Assembly (NCBI GenBank): GCA_026004215.1
Contig: BPIR01000001.1
Location: forward strand, 62,001 to 126,000
From: Candidatus Binatia bacterium
Lineage (GTDB): Bacteria; Desulfobacterota; Binatia; HRBIN30
Length of the DNA stretch: 64,000 bases
Direction: 5' to 3'
The notes under the pieces are model-generated. The model saw nothing but the letters and a program-made list of their open reading frames with translations, did no database searches and was not told where the DNA came from. Shown piece after piece: positions 46,198-54,988 of this stretch. A program made the translations under genes and the position numbers. How positions within the stretch are numbered: the stretch's first letter is position 1; each line of letters opens with the position of its first letter.

Positions 46198-48198
46198 GTG
46201 GTTACGATTTCCGGACTGTCCAAACGTTACGGCGCTCAGGTCATTTTAGACGGGGTAGATTGGTTCATTCCTCGCCGTGCGCGGATCGCATTAGTGGGGG
46301 CCAATGGATCGGGCAAATCGACCCTCTTACGGATTCTTGCCGGGCAAGTGGAGCCGGACGGAGGCCGAATTTGCTTCTCCAAGGGCGTAGACGTTGGATA
46401 TTTGGCTCAGGAGATCTTCGACCTCGGAGAGCGCACGGTGCTCGAGGAGGCGCTGGAGGCCTTTGCCGACGCTGCGCAGGTGGAGCAGCGTTGCCGAGAG
46501 TTAGAGGAGTTGCTGGCCACTACGGACCCGCAAACTTCCGACTACGACGCGTTGTTCGAAGAGTATGCCCGGGTCCGGGAACAGTGGGACACGCAGGGAA
46601 GCTACGATCAGGAGGCTCGGGCACGTGCCGTATTGAGCGGCCTGGGCTTCTCGGACGGTGACCTTTCCAGGCCCTGCCGAGAATTTTCCGGCGGCTGGCA
46701 AATGCGCATAGCGCTCGCAAAGCTGCTGTTGCGGCAACCAGGGCTTCTCCTCCTCGACGAGCCGACCAACCACCTGGACTTGGAGGCAAGAAACTGGCTC
46801 GAGGACTTTTTGTTGGGCTACCCGCACAGCGTGGTCCTAGTTGCGCACGACCGATTCTTCATGGATGCGTGTTGCACCCAAGTAACGGAGATCTGCCGCG
46901 GGAAGCTGAGCGATTACGAGTGTTCTTACAGCGAGTATTTGGCTCAGCGAGAGGAGCGAATCCGGCAGCAAGAAGAAGCCTACCGTCTGCAACAAGAGGA
47001 AATCGCTCGAATCCAGGGTTTCATTAATCGGTTTCGGTATCAAGCCTCGAAGGCGGCGTTGGTACAAAGCCGGATCAAGCAACTCGAAAAAATGCAGCGA
47101 GTAGAGCCAGCCGAGAGCATGCGCACCGTTCGGTTTCGCTTCCCAGTGCCGCCACGAAGCGGGCGGGTTGTGTTGCAGCTCCAGGGGGTGTCCAAGTTCT
47201 ACGGCGAGAAATGCGTGTATGCTAACCTGGAGTTGACCCTCGAACGTGGCCGGAAAGTGGCGCTTGTTGGTCCGAACGGCGCGGGTAAGTCCACTTTGAT
47301 GCGAATCTTGGCCGGCGTAGAGCCTCCGGACACAGGCCAGCGCTGGGTCGGGCATAACGTTTCCATCAGTTACTTCGCGCAGGATCGGCGCGCTGGCTTG
47401 GCGGAGAACAAGAGCGTCCTCGATGTCACCATGGCGCACGCTCCTGCGGAGCTGGTACCACAACTGCGCACCTTGCTGGGCGCGTTTTTGTTCAGTGGAG
47501 ATTCTGTGTACAAACCGGTACGCGTGCTGAGCGGCGGGGAACGGAGTCGGCTTGCGCTCGCATTGCTGTTGTTGCGTCCGAGCAACTGCCTCCTCCTGGA
47601 CGAACCGACAAACCATCTGGACCTGGGCGCCAAGGAGGTCCTGCTCGAGGCTCTACGCGACTACGAGGGCACGCTCGTGTTCGTCGCGCATGATCGGTAC
47701 TTCCTGGATCAACTTCCCGACGAGATTTGGGAGGTCGGCCGCGGGTCTGTTGTTCGGTATCTCGGAAACTACGAGGACTATCTTGCGAAGAAGGCAGCGG
47801 GCAATGAACTGCGTGTTGGAGAAGACCGGCAGCGCGCTGTAGCCGTGGAGCGCAACGAGCGCGGGTTCCCACCAAAAACGAAGGGGAAAAAGAAGGGCAG
47901 CTCCCGCCCGACCCAGCGGGAGACCCTGAACTGGGCGAAGGAAATCGCGGACATTGAGGCAACGATTGCGAGCAAAGAAGCAGAACTGGAAGCCTTGCGC
48001 CGTGTGATAAGCGAGCCCGATTTTTACGAAAAATCGCCGAATCCTCGGGCTCATTACAGCGCCTTTGCCGAGCTCCAACGGGAGATCGAGATGTTGTACG
48101 ACAAGCTGGAAAAGCTGGAGCACAAGCGGCAAGTTTCCATGGCCTCCGGGACGGGGCAAAGCTCGAGCGGCACTCCCCAAGAGGCTAAGAACGCGTGA
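46198..48198 (+). CDS. ABC-F family ATPase (Uup-like)
   Basis: 666 residues: two ABC domains and no membrane part. NBD1: GANGSGKSTLLRIL, FSGGWQMRIALAKLL, LLLLDEPTNHLDLEARNWLE. NBD2: GPNGAGKSTLMRIL, LSGGERSRLALALLL, LLLDEPTNHLDL. The C terminus is a coiled coil (IADIEATIASKEAELEALRR) with FYEKSPN, like Uup. The GTG start at 46198 sits just before VTISGLSKRYG. ABC-F proteins act on ribosomes or branched DNA. The stop overlaps the convergent acyltransferase-like gene by 14 bp. Confidence 0.93.
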   Translation: MVTISGLSKRYGAQVILDGVDWFIPRRARIALVGANGSGKSTLLRILAGQVEPDGGRICFSKGVDVGYLAQEIFDLGERTVLEEALEAFADAAQVEQRCRELEELLATTDPQTSDYDALFEEYARVREQWDTQGSYDQEARARAVLSGLGFSDGDLSRPCREFSGGWQMRIALAKLLLRQPGLLLLDEPTNHLDLEARNWLEDFLLGYPHSVVLVAHDRFFMDACCTQVTEICRGKLSDYECSYSEYLAQREERIRQQEEAYRLQQEEIARIQGFINRFRYQASKAALVQSRIKQLEKMQRVEPAESMRTVRFRFPVPPRSGRVVLQLQGVSKFYGEKCVYANLELTLERGRKVALVGPNGAGKSTLMRILAGVEPPDTGQRWVGHNVSISYFAQDRRAGLAENKSVLDVTMAHAPAELVPQLRTLLGAFLFSGDSVYKPVRVLSGGERSRLALALLLLRPSNCLLLDEPTNHLDLGAKEVLLEALRDYEGTLVFVAHDRYFLDQLPDEIWEVGRGSVVRYLGNYEDYLAKKAAGNELRVGEDRQRAVAVERNERGFPPKTKGKKKGSSRPTQRETLNWAKEIADIEATIASKEAELEALRRVISEPDFYEKSPNPRAHYSAFAELQREIEMLYDKLEKLEHKRQVSMASGTGQSSSGTPQEAKNA

Positions 48199-49654
48199 GG
48201 CGGTCGTCTTTGGTCTTGCTCTTGCGCGAGGCTTGAGTTGCTTTTGGCACTGCGGCCCGCAGCGTTGATCGCGGCATCGTGTGCTCGGCCGAAGAAAGGC
48301 CACGGTGCCCAATGCCAAGCGCTTCGCCAAGCTCGTCCAGAGCAGCACGGGTAGACCGCGCGAGTCGCTCGGCTCGGAGCGGGCATTGCAAATCGACGGC
48401 GATCCCAAGGCCCACACGATCCGCGTACGTTTGCAGCGTAAACACAACGCGAACGCCAAGCAGCGGCGAAGCGAAAGGTAGTACTTCCAGGACCTGTGCG
48501 CCCGCAACGTAGCGCCTCTCCCTCAGGCTTGGAAGCTCCGTGCAGATGGTGTGAACCGGCGCGGCGCGCGGCAGCATATCGACAACGGCACCAAGAGCGG
48601 GTTGCGGGAGGGAACGAATGACGGCTAGCGCACGTCGGAATCGATCCGTGGCCCCAGTGGCTCGCAGCAAATCAAGCTCAGCGCTCACGCGTCGGAGGCG
48701 GTGCACAGGGTCCTGGACCATCAGCGGGAGGCGTGCCGCGGCTAACGTACTCCTTGTTCCCAAACGGCGCGCGTCTTGTTCGGAGCCGGAGGTGAGCGGG
48801 ACTAGGACCACCAGATGGTGGGGTAGGGTGGGCAAGGCTGGGCCCGAGAGGGCCCGCTCGAGCCCGCCGAGAATGCTGGAAAGCAAGATTTCCAGCAAAG
48901 TGCCGCCCGCACGATTTCGGATCTCGCGGAGCTGATTCACGTCAACGGAAAGCGCTGCCAGGTCGAATCGTCCACTCAGTTCCCCGTTGAACGGGGAAAT
49001 GGAAGGTGGTGGAATCAGGACCGCGCGGAGGGTGGCGGCGACCGCCTCCACGTAAGGTTGGACCGTACTCGTGTTGAGCCACGTGCGGCGTATCCGTTCA
49101 ATGAATTGTTGAACGGCCCTAACGGCGCTCGCAGTGCGCTCGCCTTCAGGCGGAATAGCACTCGGGTTTTGCTGGCTCTCGTGCTGTGCGCCTCGGCGGA
49201 GCACGCTTGGTTGTGGTGTCAGCAGAGCATTCAGCAGCACTGCTTCGTCTTCCCATGGCAACGAGGCACGGTGCGCCCGGATCCAGAGACTGCTGGGTCC
49301 GCGCGGAGGTTGTAATAAGAAGACTTCCCAGAGAGGATGTTGCCAGTCCCACGCAGAACGCATCAGCGTGGCGGACAAACCAATCAGCGCGTTCAGGTTC
49401 CCGTTAGGGACTTGCATTTGCCTGACATGGCGGTCCAACGAAAAATTCGGGTCGGGCATCCAGGCGGACGTTCCGGGCAAGCTTGTGGACGCGATGCGAT
49501 CGAGGGCATGGGGTATTGCGGACAGTTGAGTGGCGACGTGACGGCGTAGGTGGTCAATCGTCAGTCGCTTGGCGAGTGTGCAGAGCCAAGCCAGCTGCGC
49601 GGAGGTAGTAGGGGACGAATCCAGCCGGAGAAACAGAAACTCGATATTATCCAA
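48185..49654 (-). CDS. WS/DGAT homologue with degenerate catalytic motif
   Basis: 489 residues from TTG 49654 (start weak; no clear ribosome site). Overall WS/DGAT layout: DPNFSLDRHVRQM, HPLWEVFLL, and the C-terminal domain with ERRYVAGAQVLEVLPFAS. Where the active site HHxxxDG should be, it reads AHRASLPWED (H128, R129), so the second His and the Asp-Gly are gone. Hence a probably non-catalytic or altered paralogue of the gene at 9985. A shared promoter or partner is not evident. Confidence 0.8.
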   Translation of the reverse strand: MDNIEFLFLRLDSSPTTSAQLAWLCTLAKRLTIDHLRRHVATQLSAIPHALDRIASTSLPGTSAWMPDPNFSLDRHVRQMQVPNGNLNALIGLSATLMRSAWDWQHPLWEVFLLQPPRGPSSLWIRAHRASLPWEDEAVLLNALLTPQPSVLRRGAQHESQQNPSAIPPEGERTASAVRAVQQFIERIRRTWLNTSTVQPYVEAVAATLRAVLIPPPSISPFNGELSGRFDLAALSVDVNQLREIRNRAGGTLLEILLSSILGGLERALSGPALPTLPHHLVVLVPLTSGSEQDARRLGTRSTLAAARLPLMVQDPVHRLRRVSAELDLLRATGATDRFRRALAVIRSLPQPALGAVVDMLPRAAPVHTICTELPSLRERRYVAGAQVLEVLPFASPLLGVRVVFTLQTYADRVGLGIAVDLQCPLRAERLARSTRAALDELGEALGIGHRGLSSAEHTMPRSTLRAAVPKATQASRKSKTKDDRLTRS

Positions 49655-49838
49655 CTGCGTCCGTTCCCAAAGGGTCGGCCAGCTCGCCCACGGTTGGCCG
49701 CGTGCCCGGGTTTAGGAAGGCGGGGGTCGCATGTGGTATCGGGCTCAGATGACCAACGAATTGTGCGGCTTGCGGTGCCATTGGAGACTCGGTAGCCCTG
49801 GTCACCCGTCGGGCGAGGATGTGTCGTCCCCGGTGTCG

Positions 49839-50042
49839 CTAGTTCTCCAAAATGAACGTCACCAAGACCGTAGATCGGTACTCGACAATCTTGCCATTTT
49901 CGACGTGAGCGTTTTCCTTGAGCACCTCGATCCCTGTGATGCCCCTGAGAGTTTTATTGGCCCGTTCCAGCGCATTGCGGACCGCATCTTCCCAACTGTG
50001 GGGCGAGGCCCCGATGATTTGCGTTTGCCTTGCCACGGCCAT
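49839..50042 (-). CDS. Dodecin-family protein (copy 1)
   Basis: 67 residues: TQIIGASPHSWEDAVRNALE, ANKTLRGITGIEVLKENAHV, KIVEYRSTVLVTFIL. Dodecins form hollow 12-mers that bind flavin, CoA or metals. The Trp that sandwiches flavin in the classical dodecins (at the IEV strand) is Gly here (ITGIEV), so this is closer to the non-flavin (calcium or CoA) dodecins. It lies 54 bp after a second copy on the same strand. Confidence 0.9.
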   Translation of the reverse strand: MAVARQTQIIGASPHSWEDAVRNALERANKTLRGITGIEVLKENAHVENGKIVEYRSTVLVTFILEN

Positions 50043-50096
50043 ATCGCACCCTCCCTTATTGTCGATGCTGCGTTCGGTAAACCAGATCCGGCAACT

Positions 50097-50300
50097 TTAC
50101 GACTCCAGGACGAAAATTACCTTCATGTCGACGCGATACTCGATGATGCGGCCCTGGTCCACCTTGACCCTCTTCCCGAGGACTTCGATCCCAGTGATGC
50201 CGCGCAAGGTCTTTGCGGCCCGGCGAACACCTTCGAGCACCGCTTCTTGAAAGCCGTCCGGTGACGAAGCCCGAATCTCTGTCACGCGAGCGACTGCCAT
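50097..50300 (-). CDS. Dodecin-family protein (copy 2)
   Basis: 67 residues with AAKTLRGITGIEVLGKRVKV and RIIEYRVDMKVIFVLES. AAGGAGG is 7 bp upstream of ATG 50300, so it is the first gene of the pair. Shares the Gly-for-Trp change, and the SWEDA segment of copy 1 is GFQEA. The two copies have clearly diverged and may form mixed 12-mers. Confidence 0.9.
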   Translation of the reverse strand: MAVARVTEIRASSPDGFQEAVLEGVRRAAKTLRGITGIEVLGKRVKVDQGRIIEYRVDMKVIFVLES

Positions 50301-50492
50301 CTCAGGCCTCCTTCCAGGCGGGCACGCAACACCGCCTCTCGTCTTGGCTTCTACTCGCATTTCACGCCCTCGGCAACAGCGGTTCGTTTTCATGGAGAAG
50401 GCCGCTTTGCCAGCCCGGCGCTGCAGCAAATGGAGAGAGCCTTGGGCAATTTTGTTTCGGGAGCTAAGCGGTTGTTGGAAGAGGGTTATCCA

Positions 50493-51149
50493 ATGGAGAA
50501 ATTCATTCCTTTGAGCCGGGACTTGTATCAGTACCTTCTCGCTCATTGCTCGCCACGACCGCCAATTCTGGACGAGCTTGCCGCCGAAACCGAGAAGGAA
50601 CTGGGCGGGCTGTCGCTCATGCAAATCGCTCCCGAACAGGGAGCGTTCATGGGCATGTTGGTGCGCCTCATGGGAGCGAAGCGTGCGATCGAGGTTGGTA
50701 CCTTTACAGGATACAGCGCACTTTGCGTTGCCCTGGCTTTACCCGAGGATGGAAAACTCCTGTGTTGCGACCTGAACGAAGAGTGGACTCGAATCGCGAG
50801 CCGTTACTGGGCAAAGGCGGGTGTGTCTCACAAAATCGAGCTGCGTTTAGGGCCAGCGTTGGACACGCTACGTGCCTTACCGGACACAGAGCTATTCGAC
50901 TTCGCGTTCGTGGATGCGGACAAAGTCAATTACGTGCTGTACTACGAGGAAATCCTCAAGAGGCTCCGGCCTAACGGGTTGATCTTGTTTGACAACGTCT
51001 TGTGGATGGGTACCGTGGCAGATCCCCGAGTTGCCGATCCGGATACACAGGCGCTGCGGGAACTGAACCAGCGGTTAGCGTCGGACACCCGCGTCGATGT
51101 GGTGATGCTGCCTGTGGCGGATGGCATTACGCTGGCGCGCAAGCGTTAG
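50493..51149 (+). CDS. Class I O-methyltransferase (family 3, CCoAOMT-like)
   Basis: 218 residues. MQIAPEQGAFMGMLVRLMGA, AIEVGTFTGYSALCVALALP (SAM motif), FDFAFVDADKVNYVLYYEEI and GLILFDNVLWMG are hallmarks of the caffeoyl-CoA-O-methyltransferase-like cation-dependent family. ATG 50493 with GAAGAGGG upstream gives family length; an ATG at 50430 adds 21 residues. Catechol-type substrates are typical; none can be named here. Confidence 0.9.
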   Translation: MEKFIPLSRDLYQYLLAHCSPRPPILDELAAETEKELGGLSLMQIAPEQGAFMGMLVRLMGAKRAIEVGTFTGYSALCVALALPEDGKLLCCDLNEEWTRIASRYWAKAGVSHKIELRLGPALDTLRALPDTELFDFAFVDADKVNYVLYYEEILKRLRPNGLILFDNVLWMGTVADPRVADPDTQALRELNQRLASDTRVDVVMLPVADGITLARKR

Positions 51150-51217
51150 GCGAAAAGCGGCGGCTTGCTTGATCTACCGCTGCATTTCGGCATTGTGCAC
51201 ACTTCGGGAGGTGTGTT

Positions 51218-52234
51218 GTGAAGCTCGACACGGGTTTGTTGGCGTCTTCGCTGCGTGATGTGCCCAAAGCAGCGAAGGAAGCAGAGGAAATTGGTTTCGA
51301 CGGCCTTTGGACGGCTGAGGCTCAGCACGACCCCTTTCTCCCCTTGGCATTGGCGGCGGAGCACACGTCGCGCATGGAGTTAGGAACTGCGATCGCTGTG
51401 GCTTTCCCGCGAAGCCCGATGGTGTTTGCGCAGATCGCATGGGATCTGCAGTCGTTGTCGGGTGGACGGTTTATCTTGGGACTGGGCACTCAAGTCAAGG
51501 CTCACAACGAGCGCCGATTCGGGGTCAAGTGGGAGCATCCTGGGCCAAAATTGCGGGAGATGATTCAGGTTATCCACGCAATTTGGGATTGCTGGCAGAA
51601 CGGCACGCCCGCCAATTTCGAGGGGCAGTTTTACAAGTTTACTTTGATGACGCCGTTCTTCAATCCTGGGCCGATCGCCTATCGCAAGCCGAAGATTTTT
51701 ATTGCGGGGGTCAACCCGTACATGTGCCGATTGGCCGGTGAGTTATGTGACGGGTTTCATATACACCCGTTTCATTCGATCCGTTACCTGGACACCGTGG
51801 TTTTACCCAACATATCGAGCGGCCTTGCCAGGGCGGGGCGGAGGCGCTCGGATGTGGAATTGAGTACAACCGCATTCGTGGTGACGGGTAGGAATCAAGA
51901 CGAACTGGAAGCCGCTAAGGTACCAGTGAAACAGCAAATTGCATTTTATGCGTCCACTCCCGCTTATATCGGAGTCTTGGAGGCACATGGTTGGGGTGAC
52001 GTGGGGCGGAAACTCACGGAGTTATCCAAACGAGGGAAGTGGGCGGAGATGGCCGGTGAAATCACCGATGAGATGCTGCAGGAATACGCCGTAGTGGCTC
52101 TGCGGGATGATTTAGTCGATCGCCTGCGGCAGAAATATTCGGGCTACCTGGATCGTTTGAGCTTTTACTTCCCATTCGACCGTTCCGACGCAGGCTTCTG
52201 GCGAGAGGTGATCGCCGCATTCCATGCCTCGTAG
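51218..52234 (+). CDS. LLM-class F420-dependent oxidoreductase
   Basis: 338 residues of the luciferase-like TIM-barrel fold, starting at GTG 51218 with GGGAGG upstream. EEIGFDGLWTAEAQHDPFLP, LELGTAIAV-type strand (MELGTAIAVAFPRSP), LSGGRFILGLGTQVKAHNERR, and KIFIAGVNPYMCRLAGE are diagnostic. It uses reduced F420. The next gene is also in an F420-type family, so F420 redox chemistry is likely in this cluster. Confidence 0.9.
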   Translation: MKLDTGLLASSLRDVPKAAKEAEEIGFDGLWTAEAQHDPFLPLALAAEHTSRMELGTAIAVAFPRSPMVFAQIAWDLQSLSGGRFILGLGTQVKAHNERRFGVKWEHPGPKLREMIQVIHAIWDCWQNGTPANFEGQFYKFTLMTPFFNPGPIAYRKPKIFIAGVNPYMCRLAGELCDGFHIHPFHSIRYLDTVVLPNISSGLARAGRRRSDVELSTTAFVVTGRNQDELEAAKVPVKQQIAFYASTPAYIGVLEAHGWGDVGRKLTELSKRGKWAEMAGEITDEMLQEYAVVALRDDLVDRLRQKYSGYLDRLSFYFPFDRSDAGFWREVIAAFHAS

Positions 52235-52258
52235 GGGTGCAGGCATCGGGCGGAAACC

Positions 52259-52696
52259 ATGGATGTGAGGAGCGGGGAGGATCAGGCGAAAAGCCGAGAT
52301 GCCGGCATTCTGGAGCGAGTAGCAAAACGCCGCGTCATTCGGCTGACGACGATCGGGCGGAAGTCTGGTTTACCGCGCACGGTCAAGGTATGGTTCATCG
52401 TGCAGGGTCCAGGCGAGATTGCCGTACAACACGTTCGTGGGATCCCTCAGTGGTATCGCAACTTGCTGAAGGATCCACACGTACAGGTGGATTTTGGCGA
52501 ATTTGTTGTTCGAGGGTTGGCCGAGCCGATCCGAGAACGAACCGAAATCGAACAGGTGCTGCGTAAGATCCGCGGGAAGTACGGTCTGCTGGCTCAGCTC
52601 CTCCAGCTCTGGGGTACGAAGAACGCTGTCGCTGCTCGGATCCAACTCGATTGGACGTCGCTAGGAGCTCCTGACGGAGGATTGGCGAACAGATGA
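52259..52696 (+). CDS. Deazaflavin (F420)-dependent nitroreductase/quinone reductase-like protein
   Basis: 145 residues of split-barrel Ddn-like fold: LTTIGRKSGLPRTVKVWFI (typical TxGRKSGxxR), WYRNLLKDPHVQVDFGEFVV. Begins 24 bp after the LLM gene and overlaps the next gene by 4 bp (ATGA). Enzymes of this family use F420H2 to reduce quinones, nitro compounds or other double bonds. Confidence 0.85.
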   Translation: MDVRSGEDQAKSRDAGILERVAKRRVIRLTTIGRKSGLPRTVKVWFIVQGPGEIAVQHVRGIPQWYRNLLKDPHVQVDFGEFVVRGLAEPIRERTEIEQVLRKIRGKYGLLAQLLQLWGTKNAVAARIQLDWTSLGAPDGGLANR

Positions 52697-53577
52697 AACG
52701 AATTGGTTGGGTGGGTTTGGGCATCATGGGCTCGCCGATGGCGGCCAACCTTTTGCGTGCCGGTTTTCAAGTTGCGGTTTACAGCCGGACCAGGGCTAAA
52801 GTCGAGGCGCTAACGCAATTGGGAGCTGTGCCGATGTCCTCTCCTGCGGAAGTGGCGGGCTTCGGGGAGGCAACCATCCTGATGCTTCCAGATGCGCCAG
52901 ACGACGAAGAGGTCCTGTTTGGAACCTCTGGGGTTGTGGAGGGGGCTGGACCAAACCACGTCGTGGTAGACATGGCGACCATCGCGCCGTCTGTCACGCG
53001 CGTGTTCGCTCATCGTTTGGCTGCGCGGGGCATTGAGATGTTGGACGCACCAGTGTCCGGAGGCGAAACAGGAGCCCGTGAAGCCACGCTGGCCATTATG
53101 GTTGGGGGCAAAGAGGAGGTGTACCAGCGTTGCTTGCCAATCTTTCGGGCTTTGGGCCACAGTATCTTTTACATGGGGCCGCACGGCGCTGGCCAAATGA
53201 CCAAGCTTTGCAACCAAATTGCGGGTGTTTTGACCTTGCAGTCGGTTGTCGAGGCACTGCTTTTCGCGAAAGTTGGAGGGCTCGACCCGGCTCGGGTCAT
53301 TGAAGTTTTGTCGGCCGGGTCCGCGGATTCTTGGAATTTGCGAAAGCAGGGCCCGAAAATGCTCGCTCGCGACTTCGCGCCGGGATTTTACGTGCGGCTG
53401 CAGCAAAAGGATCTTCGCATCGCCTTAGATGCCGCCGCGGAAATGCGGTTGCCGCTGCCGGGAACAGCACTTGTGCGCGAACTCTTCCGTGTAGTCGAGG
53501 CGAACGGCGGCGGGGAGTTGGGCGTGCAAGCGTTGGTTACGGCGCTGGAGCGAATGGCGGGGCGGAGCGTGGGATGA
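52693..53577 (+). CDS. 3-hydroxyisobutyrate dehydrogenase family oxidoreductase
   Basis: 294 residues. NAD(P) motif GWVGLGIMGSPMAANLLRAG, catalytic-region DAPVSGGETGAREATLAIMV, and the catalytic lysine region MTKLCNQIAG. The family includes 3-hydroxyisobutyrate dehydrogenase, tartronate semialdehyde reductase and succinic semialdehyde reductases; the exact substrate is unknown. ATG overlaps the Ddn-like stop, so co-translated with the F420-type genes. Confidence 0.9.
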   Translation: MKRIGWVGLGIMGSPMAANLLRAGFQVAVYSRTRAKVEALTQLGAVPMSSPAEVAGFGEATILMLPDAPDDEEVLFGTSGVVEGAGPNHVVVDMATIAPSVTRVFAHRLAARGIEMLDAPVSGGETGAREATLAIMVGGKEEVYQRCLPIFRALGHSIFYMGPHGAGQMTKLCNQIAGVLTLQSVVEALLFAKVGGLDPARVIEVLSAGSADSWNLRKQGPKMLARDFAPGFYVRLQQKDLRIALDAAAEMRLPLPGTALVRELFRVVEANGGGELGVQALVTALERMAGRSVG

Positions 53578-53586
53578 GACGTGCCG

Positions 53587-53614
53587 CGGGGGACTCTGGC
53601 TTTGCGAGCCCCCG
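53587..53614. terminator. Candidate hairpin between convergent genes
   Basis: CGGGGG-a-CTC and GAG-CCCCCG fold into a stem with one bulge and a 9-nt loop, between convergent genes. No T tract is seen; weak support. Confidence 0.3.
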
Positions 53615-53693
53615 ATGCCTTGTTCCGAGCCTTGCTCTCGTGGGCTGATTATTTCCGCCTTGTGCAATCGGACGGCGCAAGTCAGAGCGTGCT

Positions 53694-54857
53694 TTAGACG
53701 GCGCTTTCCAGAAAGTCGGCTTTATCCAAAACTTCGCGCGCTACTAATTCACGGTTCCAAGTGGCATCGCCAAAGGTGACCTCGCTGGATTTCGCACGCT
53801 TGAAGTACAGGTGCATGTCGTGCTCCCAGGTGAATCCAATGCCTCCGTGAATTTGGATCCCTTCGCCGGCCACCGTCCGGTAAGCGTCGGAACAGTAAGC
53901 CTTGGCCATGCTTGCGGCCAAATGTGCCTCCGGAACGTCGTTAGATACCGCCCAAGCGGCGTAGTAGGTAGCCGATTTAGAGCTTTCCACTTGCACGAGC
54001 ATGTTGGCGCACTTGTGCTGGATTGCCTGGAAACTTCCGATGGGCCGGCCAAACTGCTCGCGCACCTTGGCGTAGGCTACACTCATTTCGAGCACCTTAT
54101 CCATTCCGCCGCACATCTCCGCACAAAGGCCGACTTTGGCACGGTCGGCAAGCTTCTCCAGAAGAGACCAGCCTTGGTTCTCCTCGCCCAGCAGATAGTT
54201 CGGTGGAACGACCACCCCGTCGAACTCGACCTCACACAGCTTGCGAGTTTGGTCCATTGTTTTCATGACACGTGTCCGTACTCCCGGCGTTTGGGCATCG
54301 ACGAGAAAAAGACTCACCCCCTCTTCGGAATTACCGGGTTGAGTCCGGGCGGCTACCACCATCCAGTCGGCGTTGTGGGCGTCATGCACGAAAAGTTTGG
54401 TCCCTTGGAGGATGAAGCTGCCCCGTTCCTTCCGAGCCGGCATTGCGATTCCGGCAGCATCCCAAGCGCCGCTTTCTTCCAGCCAAGCCAACGTCGCTTT
54501 ATGCTTGCCGCTCGCGATTGCGGGCAGAACCTTTCGCTTTTGTTCCTCGGTGCCTCCGAGGAGAACTGCCATGCCGCCGAGGAGGACCGTGGGGAAGAAC
54601 GGTCCTGGTAAGACCACTCGGCCCATCTCCTCCAGGATCACGGTCAGGTCCACCATATCCAATCCGGAGCCGCCGTACTCCTCGGGGAAGATCAGCCCCA
54701 TCCACCCGAGGTCAGCCATTTTCTGCCATTTATCCGGTAAGTAGCCGCGCTCATCCTCCATCATCTGTCGAGCGTACGTCACCGGGCATTCTTTCTCCAG
54801 GAATTCCCGTGCCGTTTGGCGTAGTAGCTCTTGTTCTTCGCTAAACCCGAAGTCCAT
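53694..54857 (-). CDS. Acyl-CoA dehydrogenase
   Basis: 387-residue FAD flavoenzyme introducing a double bond into acyl-CoA. FSEEQELLRQTAREFLEKEC, GLIFPEEYGGSGLDMVDLTV, and IQIHGGIGFTWEHDMHLYF are typical of degradative acyl-CoA dehydrogenases (FadE type, including steroid/isoprenoid-linked ones). ATG 54857 is preceded by AAGGAGGGC. A TGAACAATTGTTCA palindrome sits about 40 bp upstream. Lies downstream of the CaiB transferase on the same strand. Confidence 0.93.
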   Translation of the reverse strand: MDFGFSEEQELLRQTAREFLEKECPVTYARQMMEDERGYLPDKWQKMADLGWMGLIFPEEYGGSGLDMVDLTVILEEMGRVVLPGPFFPTVLLGGMAVLLGGTEEQKRKVLPAIASGKHKATLAWLEESGAWDAAGIAMPARKERGSFILQGTKLFVHDAHNADWMVVAARTQPGNSEEGVSLFLVDAQTPGVRTRVMKTMDQTRKLCEVEFDGVVVPPNYLLGEENQGWSLLEKLADRAKVGLCAEMCGGMDKVLEMSVAYAKVREQFGRPIGSFQAIQHKCANMLVQVESSKSATYYAAWAVSNDVPEAHLAASMAKAYCSDAYRTVAGEGIQIHGGIGFTWEHDMHLYFKRAKSSEVTFGDATWNRELVAREVLDKADFLESAV

Positions 54858-54892
54858 GATGCCCTCCTTGCAAAATCGTCGCTCCGACGGGG

Positions 54893-54906
54893 TGAACAAT
54901 TGTTCA
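54893..54906. promoter_or_regulatory. Perfect 14-bp palindrome upstream of the acyl-CoA dehydrogenase
   Basis: TGAACAATTGTTCA, a perfect palindrome 36 bp upstream of the start, of the TetR-operator size and AACnnnnGTT symmetry used by fatty acid or sterol catabolism repressors. No dedicated regulator is adjacent; the nearest tetR is about 18 kb away. Confidence 0.55.
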
Positions 54907-54988
54907 TTCCCATCTACGGGAAGCGTCTATGGGAATCAAGTTGCCCGTCTGTTGTTGGTGCCGGGGTCTGAGGGGAGATGGTGGGGTA

